From contig NZ_CP069533.1 in the NCBI RefSeq assembly GCF_016889765.1, forward strand, positions 124,001 to 188,000: a stretch of DNA of 64,000 bases. The letters run 5' to 3'. How positions within the stretch are numbered: the stretch's first letter is position 1; the number at the start of each line of letters is the position of its first letter. Below, piece by piece: positions 53,354 to 61,393 of this stretch. Under the pieces are notes generated by a model. That model had not been told where the DNA came from and searched no databases. It saw only the letters and a list, made by a program, of their open reading frames with translations. Source of the stretch: Corynebacterium minutissimum. GTDB taxonomy: Bacteria; Actinomycetota; Actinomycetes; Mycobacteriales; Mycobacteriaceae. The translations under genes were made by a program, and so were the position numbers.

Positions 53354-53770
53354 ATGAAGTTCTTCTCCCGTAAGGCCCTCGTAGCCGCCGCTACCGCAGC
53401 TACCGTTTCCCTGGCTGGCGTGTCCGTTGCTTCCGCTGAGACCACCACCGAGGAGACCAACTCCACCGCTACCGAGAACACCACCTCCGAGGACAACACC
53501 ACCTCCGAGGACGACACGATCACTATCTCCGACAACGAGTCCGAGGACAACAAGAAGGACGAGTCCAAGGAGAACGACTCCAAGGAGAACGAGTCCGAGG
53601 ACAACAAGAAGGACGAGTCTTCCTCTTCCTCCGAGGATGAGGGTTCCTCCATCTCTGAGATGGAGCCGAAGGAGATCCGCGACTGGATCGCCGTTTTCAC
53701 CGCCATCATCGGCGCCCTCGGCACTGTCTTTGCGTTCTACACCAAGTACTTCGGCCCGAAGGCCAAGTAG
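53354..53770 (+). CDS. secreted acidic repeat peptide with C-terminal helix
   Basis: A 138-residue exported protein of unknown function. Signal peptide MKFFSRKALVAAATAATVSL, cleavage near SVASA (28). Residues 29-103 are almost only Glu, Asp, Ser, Thr, Asn and Lys, with ESEDNKKDES occurring twice, encoded by 29-base identical DNA repeats 54 bases apart. The C-terminus PKEIRDWIAVFTAIIGALGTVFAF is a hydrophobic helix, followed by YTKYFGPKAK. The next gene encodes a paralogue sharing signal peptide and the PKEIR-W-I-x-V-x-T-x-IIGA motif. Membrane or mycomembrane insertion is a plausible guess. Confidence 0.78.
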   Translation: MKFFSRKALVAAATAATVSLAGVSVASAETTTEETNSTATENTTSEDNTTSEDDTITISDNESEDNKKDESKENDSKENESEDNKKDESSSSSEDEGSSISEMEPKEIRDWIAVFTAIIGALGTVFAFYTKYFGPKAK

Positions 53771-53808
53771 TTTCTTCCTCCCGCTCGATAAAGATAGGAC
53801 ACTCCATC

Positions 53809-54060
53809 ATGAAGTTCTTCTCCCGTAAGTCCATCGTTGCTGCTGCTACCGCTGCAACCATCGCTTTCTCCGGCACCGCTGTTGCCACCGCTGCTCCGGC
53901 TGAGCAGGACGGTTCCTCCGCAGCTTTCTTCGCTCTTTCCTCCGACGACGAGGGCAACGTAAGCCCGAAGGAGATCCGCGAGTGGATCAAGGTCCTGACC
54001 TCCATCATTGGCGCCATGGATGATGCAATGCGTCTCGGCGACAAGCTGGCTGGCAAGTAA
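53809..54060 (+). CDS. secreted small helical peptide, paralogue of the preceding gene
   Basis: An 83-residue protein with signal peptide MKFFSRKSIVAAATAATIAF (cleavage near 28) and a mature part of about 55 residues. It lacks the acidic repeats of its neighbour but keeps SPKEIREWIKVLTSIIGA followed by an amphipathic helix DDAMRLGDKLAGK. Size and composition recall small pore-forming or porin-like peptides of corynebacteria (PorB/PorC-like in being exported), but no homology is claimed. It follows the first peptide by 38 bases and ends at a strong terminator, so the two form an operon. Confidence 0.75.
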   Translation: MKFFSRKSIVAAATAATIAFSGTAVATAAPAEQDGSSAAFFALSSDDEGNVSPKEIREWIKVLTSIIGAMDDAMRLGDKLAGK

Positions 54061-54075
54061 GGCCTTAAGCCTTTA

Positions 54076-54107
54076 ATCCCCCCCCGCTGCGCGCGGGGGA
54101 TTTTTTT
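54076..54107 (+). terminator. strong terminator after the secreted-peptide pair
   Basis: ATCCCCCCCCGC pairs with GCGCGGGGGAT and is followed by seven T. Confidence 0.9.
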
Positions 54108-54140
54108 CGTTTTCGAGTTGCGGGGTTGGTGGGCCTGTTT

Positions 54141-54146
54141 TAAGCT
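54141..54146 (+). promoter_or_regulatory. -10 box of a probable leaderless mRNA (HNH gene)
   Basis: TAAGCT ends eight bases before ATG 54155. Confidence 0.4.
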
Positions 54147-54154
54147 TCGTGGCC

Positions 54155-55294
54155 ATGGGGGTATTAGAAACCTACTTCCACTACCGCAACTCGGGGATCG
54201 CGCTAGTGGAACAAGCATCCAGCTCACCCGATGAGCTCCGCGCGCTCGGCGCCGACCCAGCCGACGCCACAGAACTCGCCCACCTTCACCGCACCTACTT
54301 CGGGCAAACTCGCTTCACCGGCAAACAACGCAAAGCACGCGCCTACGCGGTGGCACAACAACATAGCCTTAGCATTCTCACCCTGATCGAGTCCTACACC
54401 GCACGCGTGAAAAAAGACCTCGATGCCTGGAACCTACGCATCAAGCTTGCCAGCACCCCCGCCCACAAAATCCGCCAGGTCGCCACCAAGCGTTTGAAGG
54501 AGCTTCGTGCCAAACGTGTGGCTAAACCCGGGGTACGCTTCACCTACCGCTCTAAGGGACCCAACTCCATCACCATCACCGACACCCCCACCGTCATCGC
54601 CGACATCAGAGGCACCCTAGAATCCGTTAATAAAACAAACCTGCTTGATGCTGCCCGCACCGTCATTGTCACCGGTGGTATTGGCACCAAACCTGCCGTA
54701 CATGCTCAAGTCGTTGTCACCCTCAACGAGCTTGACCAAATTATTAATGGGGATGGGGAGGAAATAGAACTTAACCTCACCAACGGCGCACGCATGACCG
54801 GCGCAGACTTTTTGGCCTACAAGTTTGCTGAGATTGGCTACGCCACCCTCATCCACCCTTTAGAGGGACCGGTTAACTCTTATAGGATTCAGCGGCATGC
54901 CAGCTGGAAACAACGCATCAGCCTGGCAGCTGAATTCCAAACCTGCTCTAGGCCCGGCTGCAACAAACCCGCTGATTACTGCGAAGTCCACCACCTCATC
55001 CCCTGGCAGGCCGGAGGTTTTACCAACCTCAAGAACCTCACCTTTCTGTGCGCCTACCACAACGGAATTAACGACGATGACCCCAAACGCCCCACCGGGC
55101 GTGGCTACATGTTCCGGCTCAATACCGGGGTGAGCTACATCCCACCCTGGGGTGTGCCGATCACCGCCATGCCTGAATACCAAGAAGCCACAACCAGACT
55201 CGCCGCCGAACAAACAACAGGACAAGCCACAGGCCAACCACCCGACCCGCCGCCAGGAACAGGCCAGCCGCCCGACCCGCCGGGTGCAAGCTGA
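54155..55294 (+). CDS. HNH endonuclease domain protein (13E12/DUF222-like)
   Basis: A 379-residue protein of the multicopy actinobacterial family with a C-terminal HNH nuclease. The HNH core reads CSRPGCNKPADYCEVHHLIPWQAGG...LTFLCAYHN (about 265-308), with a CxxC zinc pair. The N-terminal 250 residues are helical and weakly conserved. A proline-rich tail (QPPDPPPGTGQPPDPPG) follows. The codon use (many CCC, CAC, ACC) differs from the neighbouring secreted-peptide genes, which hints at acquisition. Role unknown; such genes may be selfish elements. GTG 54149 is an alternative start. Confidence 0.82.
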   Translation: MGVLETYFHYRNSGIALVEQASSSPDELRALGADPADATELAHLHRTYFGQTRFTGKQRKARAYAVAQQHSLSILTLIESYTARVKKDLDAWNLRIKLASTPAHKIRQVATKRLKELRAKRVAKPGVRFTYRSKGPNSITITDTPTVIADIRGTLESVNKTNLLDAARTVIVTGGIGTKPAVHAQVVVTLNELDQIINGDGEEIELNLTNGARMTGADFLAYKFAEIGYATLIHPLEGPVNSYRIQRHASWKQRISLAAEFQTCSRPGCNKPADYCEVHHLIPWQAGGFTNLKNLTFLCAYHNGINDDDPKRPTGRGYMFRLNTGVSYIPPWGVPITAMPEYQEATTRLAAEQTTGQATGQPPDPPPGTGQPPDPPGAS

Positions 55295-55323
55295 AGCTTC
55301 GCGCCCGCGCCGCAACGATGAAC

Positions 55324-55350
55324 CCCGCCGACCACACCACGGTCAGCGGG
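55324..55350 (+). terminator. hairpin after the HNH gene
   Basis: CCCGCCGACC pairs with GGTCAGCGGG (one mismatch). No T run follows. Confidence 0.5.
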
Positions 55351-55397
55351 CACACCGGCGATCCTGCACCTAAACAGGCAAATGCAGAGACGACGAA

Positions 55398-55426
55398 ACC
55401 CGCCAACCAGAAGAAGGTTGACGGGT
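55398..55426 (-). terminator. terminator after the DUF421 gene
   Basis: ACCCGCCAACC pairs with GGTTGACGGGT, followed on the minus strand by TTTCG. Confidence 0.65.
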
Positions 55427-55450
55427 GAGTCGGCGTTGTCGGAAGCTGTC

Positions 55451-56035
55451 CTAGTTTTTGGAGCCGTCTTCCTCGACTTCTTCGATGCGCTCGGAACCGA
55501 GTACGTCTTTGAATACAGAGGCGTCGACGAGCTGGCCTCGTCGAATGACTGAAATGTGTCCTGTGGGTTCCAGGATCATCAGCTGTACGTCGTTGCGGCG
55601 GCCAAGCCCGGCTTTGCGCACCGCCGAATTAACGTCTCGCTCCGTGATGTGGGCGAAGACCATGTTGTCTTCCTGCAGTTCCCCCTTATAGACCAGTAGA
55701 ACAGGGCGACGGTCAATGAACTTTGACCATGTGACGAACTGCCGGAAAGTGCCGAAAGCCGCTTCGAGCAGCATGAGGGTGAAAAGGCCGATGATGCCAG
55801 CCGCAAGTGTCGGCGGGTTACCGATAATCACGCGGCCAGCGACCGCGCCGAACATAATAATGATCACTGCATCCGACGCCGTCATCGATGTGAGCACACG
55901 GCTGCCAAAGAGCTTGACCAAAATCATGAATGCTAGGTAGATGCCGAGGGTCGCGAACATCACCACGGGTATGCGGTGAGGTTCGATACCGAGCTGGTAC
56001 ATCGCTTCGCGTCCAAAAAGCCTCAAGGTCTCCAC
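55451..56035 (-). CDS. DUF421 family membrane protein (YetF-like)
   Basis: A 194-residue protein with three N-terminal membrane helices (about 22-40, 50-70, 77-95) and a soluble C-terminal domain. It shows TASDAVIIIMFGAVAGRVIIG and a C-terminal block with VLLVYKGELQEDNM and RGQLVDASVFKDVL, characteristic of DUF421. Function unknown. It lies downstream of the 5'-nucleotidase gene on the same strand, but a terminator-like repeat stands between. Confidence 0.85.
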   Translation of the reverse strand: METLRLFGREAMYQLGIEPHRIPVVMFATLGIYLAFMILVKLFGSRVLTSMTASDAVIIIMFGAVAGRVIIGNPPTLAAGIIGLFTLMLLEAAFGTFRQFVTWSKFIDRRPVLLVYKGELQEDNMVFAHITERDVNSAVRKAGLGRRNDVQLMILEPTGHISVIRRGQLVDASVFKDVLGSERIEEVEEDGSKN

Positions 56036-56075
56036 GACGCTCTACCTTACCTTTTCCTGTCAATTGCCCATGGAA

Positions 56076-56165
56076 AAAGCCCACACCAAAAGTGAGCTGC
56101 TCCCCATTAGTTGGACTGAAAAATCAGTTACTGACTAGTGGGGAGCAGTTCACAGTGTGGGCTTT
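56076..56165. repeat. nested inverted repeat between the 5'-nucleotidase and DUF421 genes
   Basis: An outer stem AAAGCCCACAC (56076-56086)/GTGTGGGCTTT (56155-56165) encloses a second inverted repeat: 56093-56111 (TGAGCTGCTCCCCATTAGT) and 56134-56152 (ACTAGTGGGGAGCAGTTCA), 17 of 19 positions complementary. The outer stem reads as a rho-independent terminator on the minus strand (TTTTT follows). The inner 60 bases resemble the ends of a small inverted-repeat element; no target duplication is visible. Either an elaborate terminator or a MITE inserted in a terminator loop. Confidence 0.65.
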
Positions 56166-56180
56166 AAAAAGAACTCTGAA

Positions 56181-58340
56181 CTAGATGTTGAACTGCTTGC
56201 GCAGCTGCTCAATCATCTGCTGAATCGGGGCCGGAAGTGCAGTGGCAGCGAAGCCCACGGTAGCCAGGGCGGTCGCGATAGCAGCTGCAACAGCGGCGGT
56301 GATGCCCAGTCCCAGGCCTAGGCCGAAGGAAGAACCATCGAACTTGGAGCTGGTGTCCTTGGACGGCTTCGGGTCAACGGTCGGCTCAGTCGTCGGCGCC
56401 GGGGTCTCAGACGGCTTGTCCTCAGACTTGCCCTCCAGGGTGATCGGAAGAACAGCCTCGGTGCCGGCATCGGTGGTGATGGTCAGCTTCTGGTCGCCCT
56501 CGAGGCCCTCCGGAAGAGTGAGCTTGACGGTCGCGCGGCCGCGCTCACCGAAGCTCTTGTCGCCTTCCTGAGCAGCGTTGTCGATGTCAGCCTCAACCTT
56601 TGCATCACCGAGAGCAACGGTAACCTTCTTCGCCTGCGGCTCCTCCTCATTGGAGTAGTTGAGGGAGGACAGGTCGATGGTGATTTCCTCGCCAGCCTTC
56701 AGCTCACCGGAAATGTGGGCACCAATCTGGCCCTGGCCGGTGCGCACCTTCGACTCGCCAGAAGCGATGTAGTCAATCATGGCCTGGGTATCCATGTAAC
56801 CGACGTCGTTACGGTTCTTGATGGAACCCGGCACGAAGAAACCGTCACCGCCTTCCTCAGTATCGCTCGAAGCAAGGAAGGAAGACAGAGCAACGCTGTA
56901 GTTCTTCTTCGGGTCGATAGGCTCGCCGTCGATAGTGACAGACTTGACGCGCTTGCCCTGCTCAGCCTTCTGGTCATAGACCACGGAAACATTGCTGGAC
57001 AGGCCCAAAGCCAGGCGCGGGCGGGACTGACCCGGCTTCCACTGATTCTCCAGAGCCTTGATGAAGTCTTCACCGCTAACCTCAGCCGTGATGACGGAGT
57101 TGCCGAAAGGCTGGACGGCGAAGATGTCCTTGTAGGTGACGTCGCCTTCCTTGAGGTCAGCGCGAACACCACCGGCATTCATGACGCCAAGGTCGATTTC
57201 CTTGTTGGTCTGCTTCGACATAGCGTAGCGCTGACCATCAGCAATGAAGTTGTTGAGGGTGGACTCCACGCCGCGGTTGGTACCAGTATCTTCACCATCG
57301 TTAGAACCGCGGTACATTGCCTTTTCAGTGGTGCCAGCGGTCTTGGAGCCCTCTTCGTCAGCTACCTTCTTGGCCTCGGCGACAACAGAGGCAACCTCTG
57401 CATCATCCTTCAGCCCCTGGAGAAGTTCAAAGGTCTCTGCATCCGCAACGTCGTACTGGGTGAGATCGACCTTGGTGATCTTCTTCTCAGCCTTGTCGAA
57501 GGTGATGTCGGCGTCGTTAAGCACCTTGCCGTACTCGTAGCCCTGTGCCCAGTACAGCGGCAGTGCGCCCTCACGGGCGACCTCGCCCTGGGTCTTCACG
57601 TGGGTGTCGCCGCCGAAAAGCAGGTCGACGTCCTTGTTGAAGTCCTCTGCAAACTGCTGTGCGTCCTCGTGCATGAGTGCGACAACAACGTCGGCCTCGC
57701 CGGATTCCTTCAGACGGGTGGCTTCCTCATTCGTAGCCTTAACTGGGTCGGTGAACTCAATGCCCGGAATGGCGGCGGCGGATACCTTGAACTTGGTGTT
57801 CTCAGTGACGGTGCCGACGAAGCCGATCTTCACGCCATCGACTTCCTTCACGAAGGAAGGCTTGAGGAGAGGCTTGCCGTCTTTGGTCACGTTCGCACCG
57901 ATAATCGGGAACTCAGACTCCTTGACGATGCGGTCCATCAGGTCCTCAGTGCCCTTGTCGAACTCGTGGTTACCCACGGCAGTGACATCGAGGTTCATGG
58001 TGTTGAGGGCCTTGTTGGTGTACTTATCCTCAGAAATAGCCGATACGAAAGCGGAGCCGCCCACGTTGTCACCGGAGGACGTCAGAGCGTACTCCTGGTC
58101 TTTGTTGACGTACTTGATGAGGGCAGCCATGCGGGCAGCGCCCATCTCGGTGTAACCGCTCAATTCCTTAGTGTCCTTGTCAAACTTCTCAGCCAGCTCG
58201 AGGTGGCCGTGGAAGTCAGTGAAGTTGGTGACGGAAATGGTCACCTGGTCGGCCTCAGCGGCGAACGCAGGCGCGCCAGAGACGGCAACGGCGGTAACGG
58301 TGGTGGCGGCCAGTAGCTGACCAAAACGACGGAAATTCAC
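56181..58340 (-). CDS. ushA: secreted 5'-nucleotidase/UDP-sugar hydrolase
   Basis: A 719-residue exported metallophosphoesterase that releases phosphate and nucleoside from nucleotides outside the cell. Signal peptide MNFRRFGQLLAATTVTAVAV (cleavage after FAA near 28). The N-terminal domain has the metal motifs TDFHGHLEL, SGDNVGGS, VGNHEFDKG and FGGDTHV; the C-terminal domain carries the nucleotide-binding NAGGVRADL and FGNSVIT blocks. A Pro/Thr linker (near 655) leads to a hydrophobic C-terminal segment and an amphipathic end (MIEQLRKQFNI), presumably anchoring. GTG 58340 has AGGAGA upstream within a hairpin that pairs with the start codon. Confidence 0.93.
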   Translation of the reverse strand: MNFRRFGQLLAATTVTAVAVSGAPAFAAEADQVTISVTNFTDFHGHLELAEKFDKDTKELSGYTEMGAARMAALIKYVNKDQEYALTSSGDNVGGSAFVSAISEDKYTNKALNTMNLDVTAVGNHEFDKGTEDLMDRIVKESEFPIIGANVTKDGKPLLKPSFVKEVDGVKIGFVGTVTENTKFKVSAAAIPGIEFTDPVKATNEEATRLKESGEADVVVALMHEDAQQFAEDFNKDVDLLFGGDTHVKTQGEVAREGALPLYWAQGYEYGKVLNDADITFDKAEKKITKVDLTQYDVADAETFELLQGLKDDAEVASVVAEAKKVADEEGSKTAGTTEKAMYRGSNDGEDTGTNRGVESTLNNFIADGQRYAMSKQTNKEIDLGVMNAGGVRADLKEGDVTYKDIFAVQPFGNSVITAEVSGEDFIKALENQWKPGQSRPRLALGLSSNVSVVYDQKAEQGKRVKSVTIDGEPIDPKKNYSVALSSFLASSDTEEGGDGFFVPGSIKNRNDVGYMDTQAMIDYIASGESKVRTGQGQIGAHISGELKAGEEITIDLSSLNYSNEEEPQAKKVTVALGDAKVEADIDNAAQEGDKSFGERGRATVKLTLPEGLEGDQKLTITTDAGTEAVLPITLEGKSEDKPSETPAPTTEPTVDPKPSKDTSSKFDGSSFGLGLGLGITAAVAAAIATALATVGFAATALPAPIQQMIEQLRKQFNI

Positions 58341-58378
58341 GAGAGTCTCCTGGGTATGAGAGGAATCTTACTCTCGTG
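58338..58378 (-). promoter_or_regulatory. start-codon hairpin of the 5'-nucleotidase gene
   Basis: On the minus strand CACGAGAGT (58370-58378) pairs perfectly with ACTCTCGTG (58338-58346), which includes the GTG start; the AGGAG site lies in the loop. A TATAAA box (58379-58384) sits directly before it, so the hairpin would be near the mRNA 5' end. It may gate translation or be a palindromic operator. Confidence 0.5.
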
Positions 58379-58509
58379 TTTATAACGCATCGGTCACAAC
58401 AACGCAGTGCTTCCCGACGCCTCCACCAGCCCCTTCACTCAACATTCATCCACGCGTTACCCAGGGGACAGCAAGGGTTTAAGCTCGACCCCCTGACGGG
58501 GGTAGAGAC

Positions 58510-60804
58510 CTATGCGGTTACGCGGTAAACGTCAAAGACGCCTTCGGTATTGCGCAGCGTGGTCATGAGCTGGCCGAGCTGCTTGGTATCAGAAACGGAG
58601 AAGGTAAAGCGAACGGTGGCGATATGGTCGTCGCCCCGGTTTGAGGTCATGGACAACACGTTAAGGCTCTGCTCACTAAAGATGCGGGTGAGCTCGAACA
58701 GCAGACCTTGACGGTCGAGGGCCTCGAGCTGAAGAGTGGCGGAGAAAGCTCCCGAAGACTTGGGGCCGCCTGCCCACTCCACCGTCATCATGCGTTCCGG
58801 CTCGGACTTGAGCTTTTCGGCGTTCGTGCAATCGGCGCGATGGACGGAGACTCCCCCGCCGCGGGTAACAAAGCCGAAGATGGCGTCGCCCGGGACAGGC
58901 TGGCAGCACTTAGCCAGCTTCGCCATGACATCCGGGCTGCCTTCTACGAGGATGCCCGTACCCGTGGCGGAGTCCTTGGTGTGCTGTGCGCGGGAGTTCT
59001 CAATCTCGCTGAGCGGAGTGCGGGAAGCCAAGGCATCAACGGCATCGTCCTGGTCGCCGAAGAGCGCCATGAGCTGATTGGCCACGTGCTGCGCAGAGAC
59101 ATGCCCGGCACCAATCGCGGTGTAGAGCGCATCGACGTCTGGGTAGTGCAACTGCTCAGCTACCTGCTTCATAGAGCTAGCAGTAAACAGGCGGTGCATG
59201 GGCAGGCCCCCACGCTGGACCTCTGCTGCGAGTGCGTCACGGCCGGCCTCGAGGTGCTCCTCGCGGCGTTCTTTGGCAAACCACTGTCGGACCTTCGTTT
59301 TCGCACGCGGGGAGACGAGGAAATCTTGCCAGTCGCGTGACGGGCCCGCATTCGGGTCCTTGGAGGTAAAAATCTCTACTTTGTCACCGGATTTGAGCTC
59401 GGATTCGAGGGCAACCAGTTTGCCATTGACTTTAGCGCCGATACACCTGTGCCCCACCTCCGTGTGCACCGCGTAGGCGAAGTCAACGGGAGTGGAACCG
59501 GCCGGAAGATTTACCACGTCGCCCTTGGGGGTAAAGGCAAAAATTTGCTTGGCGGTCAGGTCATAGCGCAGCGAGTCGAGGAACTCGTTGGGGTCGGCGG
59601 CTTCCTTCTGCCAATCAAGCAGCTGACGCATCCACGCCATCTGGTCCACTTCTTCTTGGTGGCCGGAGTTCTTCCCTTTGGTTTCTTTGTAGCGCCAGTG
59701 CGCTGCCACACCGAACTCAGCGTTGTAGTGCATTTCATGCGTGCGCACCTGGACTTCCAGAGTGGAGCCGCCTGCTGCAATCACCGTGGTGTGTAGTGAC
59801 TGATACACGCCGAAGCGCGGTGAGGAAATATAGTCCTTGAAGCGTCCCGGAAGCGCCTGGTAAAGCGAGTGGACAACACCGATGGCGGCATAGCAGGAAT
59901 TAATATCGTCGACCAAGATGCGGATACCCACGAGGTCGAAGATCTCAGCAAAGTCACGGCCGCGCACGATCATCTTCTGGTAAATCGACCAGTAATGCTT
60001 CGGGCGGCCCATGACCTCGGCCTCAATGCCGTTATCCTTGAGTGCTTGGCCTACCTGAGCCCTGATTTCTTTGAGCGCACGATCCCGCGAAGGGGCACGG
60101 TCCGCCACCATGCGGACAATCTCGTCATACTTCTTGGGATACAGGATGGCGAAAGCGAGATCTTCCAGCTCCCATTTCACGCTCGCCATACCCAGGCGGT
60201 GAGCCAAAGGCGCAATGACGTCTAGGGTTTGGCGCGCCTTCTTGGCCTGCTTCTCCGGCGGAAGAAAGCGCATAGTGCGCATGTTATGGAGACGATCGCA
60301 CACCTTGATGACGAGCACCCGAGGGTCCGTGGCCATCGCGACAATCATTTTACGAATCGTCTCTGCCTCCGCGGCCGCGCCGAGGGCAACTTTGTCGAGT
60401 TTCGTGACACCGTCGACAAGCCTGGCGACCTCCGGGCCAAAGTCCCGAGTGAGATCCTCCAAGGAGTAATCCGTGTCCTCCACGGTGTCGTGGAGCAGCG
60501 CCGCGGCCACCGTGGTGGTATCCATGCCGATCTCCGCAGCAATCGTTGCCACGGCCAACGGGTGGGTGATGTAAGGCTCCCCAGACTTGCGGAATACGCC
60601 CTCATGCAAGCGCTCGGCCGTCCGATAGGCATTGTTGAGAAGCTCAGCATCCGCCTTCGGGTGAAACTCCCGGTGAATCGACATCAACGGGTCCAGCGCC
60701 GGATTGATCTTGACCCGTCCGCCGGTCAACGACCGCGCTAGACGTGCGGACATACCGCGCACGCCGCTTGGCCGCCATACAGCCTTGTCCTGCTTTTCAG
60801 TCAT
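58510..60804 (-). CDS. rel: bifunctional (p)ppGpp synthetase/hydrolase
   Basis: A 764-residue long RSH enzyme that makes and degrades the stringent-response alarmone. Visible domains: HD hydrolase (AALLHDTVEDTDYSLEDL, about 105-122), synthetase (YQSLHTTVI, about 326), TGS (FAFTPKGDVVNLPAG, about 430), a zinc-finger-like stretch CCQPVPGDAI and a C-terminal ACT domain. The intact HD motif indicates both activities. GGAGG lies before ATG 60804. Placed between apt and the nucleotidase gene. Confidence 0.97.
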   Translation of the reverse strand: MTEKQDKAVWRPSGVRGMSARLARSLTGGRVKINPALDPLMSIHREFHPKADAELLNNAYRTAERLHEGVFRKSGEPYITHPLAVATIAAEIGMDTTTVAAALLHDTVEDTDYSLEDLTRDFGPEVARLVDGVTKLDKVALGAAAEAETIRKMIVAMATDPRVLVIKVCDRLHNMRTMRFLPPEKQAKKARQTLDVIAPLAHRLGMASVKWELEDLAFAILYPKKYDEIVRMVADRAPSRDRALKEIRAQVGQALKDNGIEAEVMGRPKHYWSIYQKMIVRGRDFAEIFDLVGIRILVDDINSCYAAIGVVHSLYQALPGRFKDYISSPRFGVYQSLHTTVIAAGGSTLEVQVRTHEMHYNAEFGVAAHWRYKETKGKNSGHQEEVDQMAWMRQLLDWQKEAADPNEFLDSLRYDLTAKQIFAFTPKGDVVNLPAGSTPVDFAYAVHTEVGHRCIGAKVNGKLVALESELKSGDKVEIFTSKDPNAGPSRDWQDFLVSPRAKTKVRQWFAKERREEHLEAGRDALAAEVQRGGLPMHRLFTASSMKQVAEQLHYPDVDALYTAIGAGHVSAQHVANQLMALFGDQDDAVDALASRTPLSEIENSRAQHTKDSATGTGILVEGSPDVMAKLAKCCQPVPGDAIFGFVTRGGGVSVHRADCTNAEKLKSEPERMMTVEWAGGPKSSGAFSATLQLEALDRQGLLFELTRIFSEQSLNVLSMTSNRGDDHIATVRFTFSVSDTKQLGQLMTTLRNTEGVFDVYRVTA

Positions 60805-60838
60805 GTATGCCTCCGCACAGTAGCTTAGGCATACAAGC

Positions 60839-61393
60839 TTAGTCCGCAGCCCCCATTTGGTTCAGCACAACCAAGGGTGTTCCTTCGAGGCGTTGGCGTC
60901 CCTGCAGCCCATTGACTTCAAGCACAACGACGTTGCCCGCAACCTCTGCCCCTGCGGCTTCAAGAAGCAGCTTGGCGCCGTATAAGGTGCCGCCGGTGGC
61001 GAGGACGTCGTCGACAAGCACGATGCGCTTGCCTTTAATGTCAATACCACTATCCGGAATCTCCAGGGCCGCTGAACCGTACTCCAGCTCATACTCCTGA
61101 GTGAGCACCGGCGGCGGCAACTTGCCCTTCTTGCGGATAGCCAAGATTCCCATCTCGAGCTTGTATGCCACGGCAGAACCAAGCAAGAAGCCACGTGCAT
61201 CCAATCCGCCGACCATGTCGGCGCCGAGCTCTTTGCAGGCTTCCGCCAAGCCATCGACCACGGCAGTAAAAGACGCAGCGTCCGCCAGAACCGGGGTTAG
61301 ATCCTCGAAGAGGATGCCTTCCTCCGGGAAGTCTTGGACCAGGCGAACCTTGTCTTTTAAGGCTTGTGCTGCTGCGGCGTAAATCTCGCTCAC
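60839..61393 (-). CDS. apt: adenine phosphoribosyltransferase
   Basis: Salvages adenine to AMP with PRPP. The 184-residue protein has the PRPP motif VLVDDVLATGGT (125-136) and the GLDARGFLLG segment. GTG 61393 overlaps the stop of the upstream lipoprotein gene. The order secD/secF, lipoprotein, apt, rel is conserved in the genus. Confidence 0.95.
   Translation of the reverse strand: MSEIYAAAAQALKDKVRLVQDFPEEGILFEDLTPVLADAASFTAVVDGLAEACKELGADMVGGLDARGFLLGSAVAYKLEMGILAIRKKGKLPPPVLTQEYELEYGSAALEIPDSGIDIKGKRIVLVDDVLATGGTLYGAKLLLEAAGAEVAGNVVVLEVNGLQGRQRLEGTPLVVLNQMGAAD

Noticed and set aside
53537..53619. Short regularly spaced repeats as a possible CRISPR remnant
   Set aside because: Only two copies, in frame in a low-complexity coding region; no cas genes.
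56715..58316. Long open frame antisense to the 5'-nucleotidase gene (533 codons)
   Set aside because: Leu/Val-rich low-information translation typical of shadow frames; the minus-strand gene has clear motifs.
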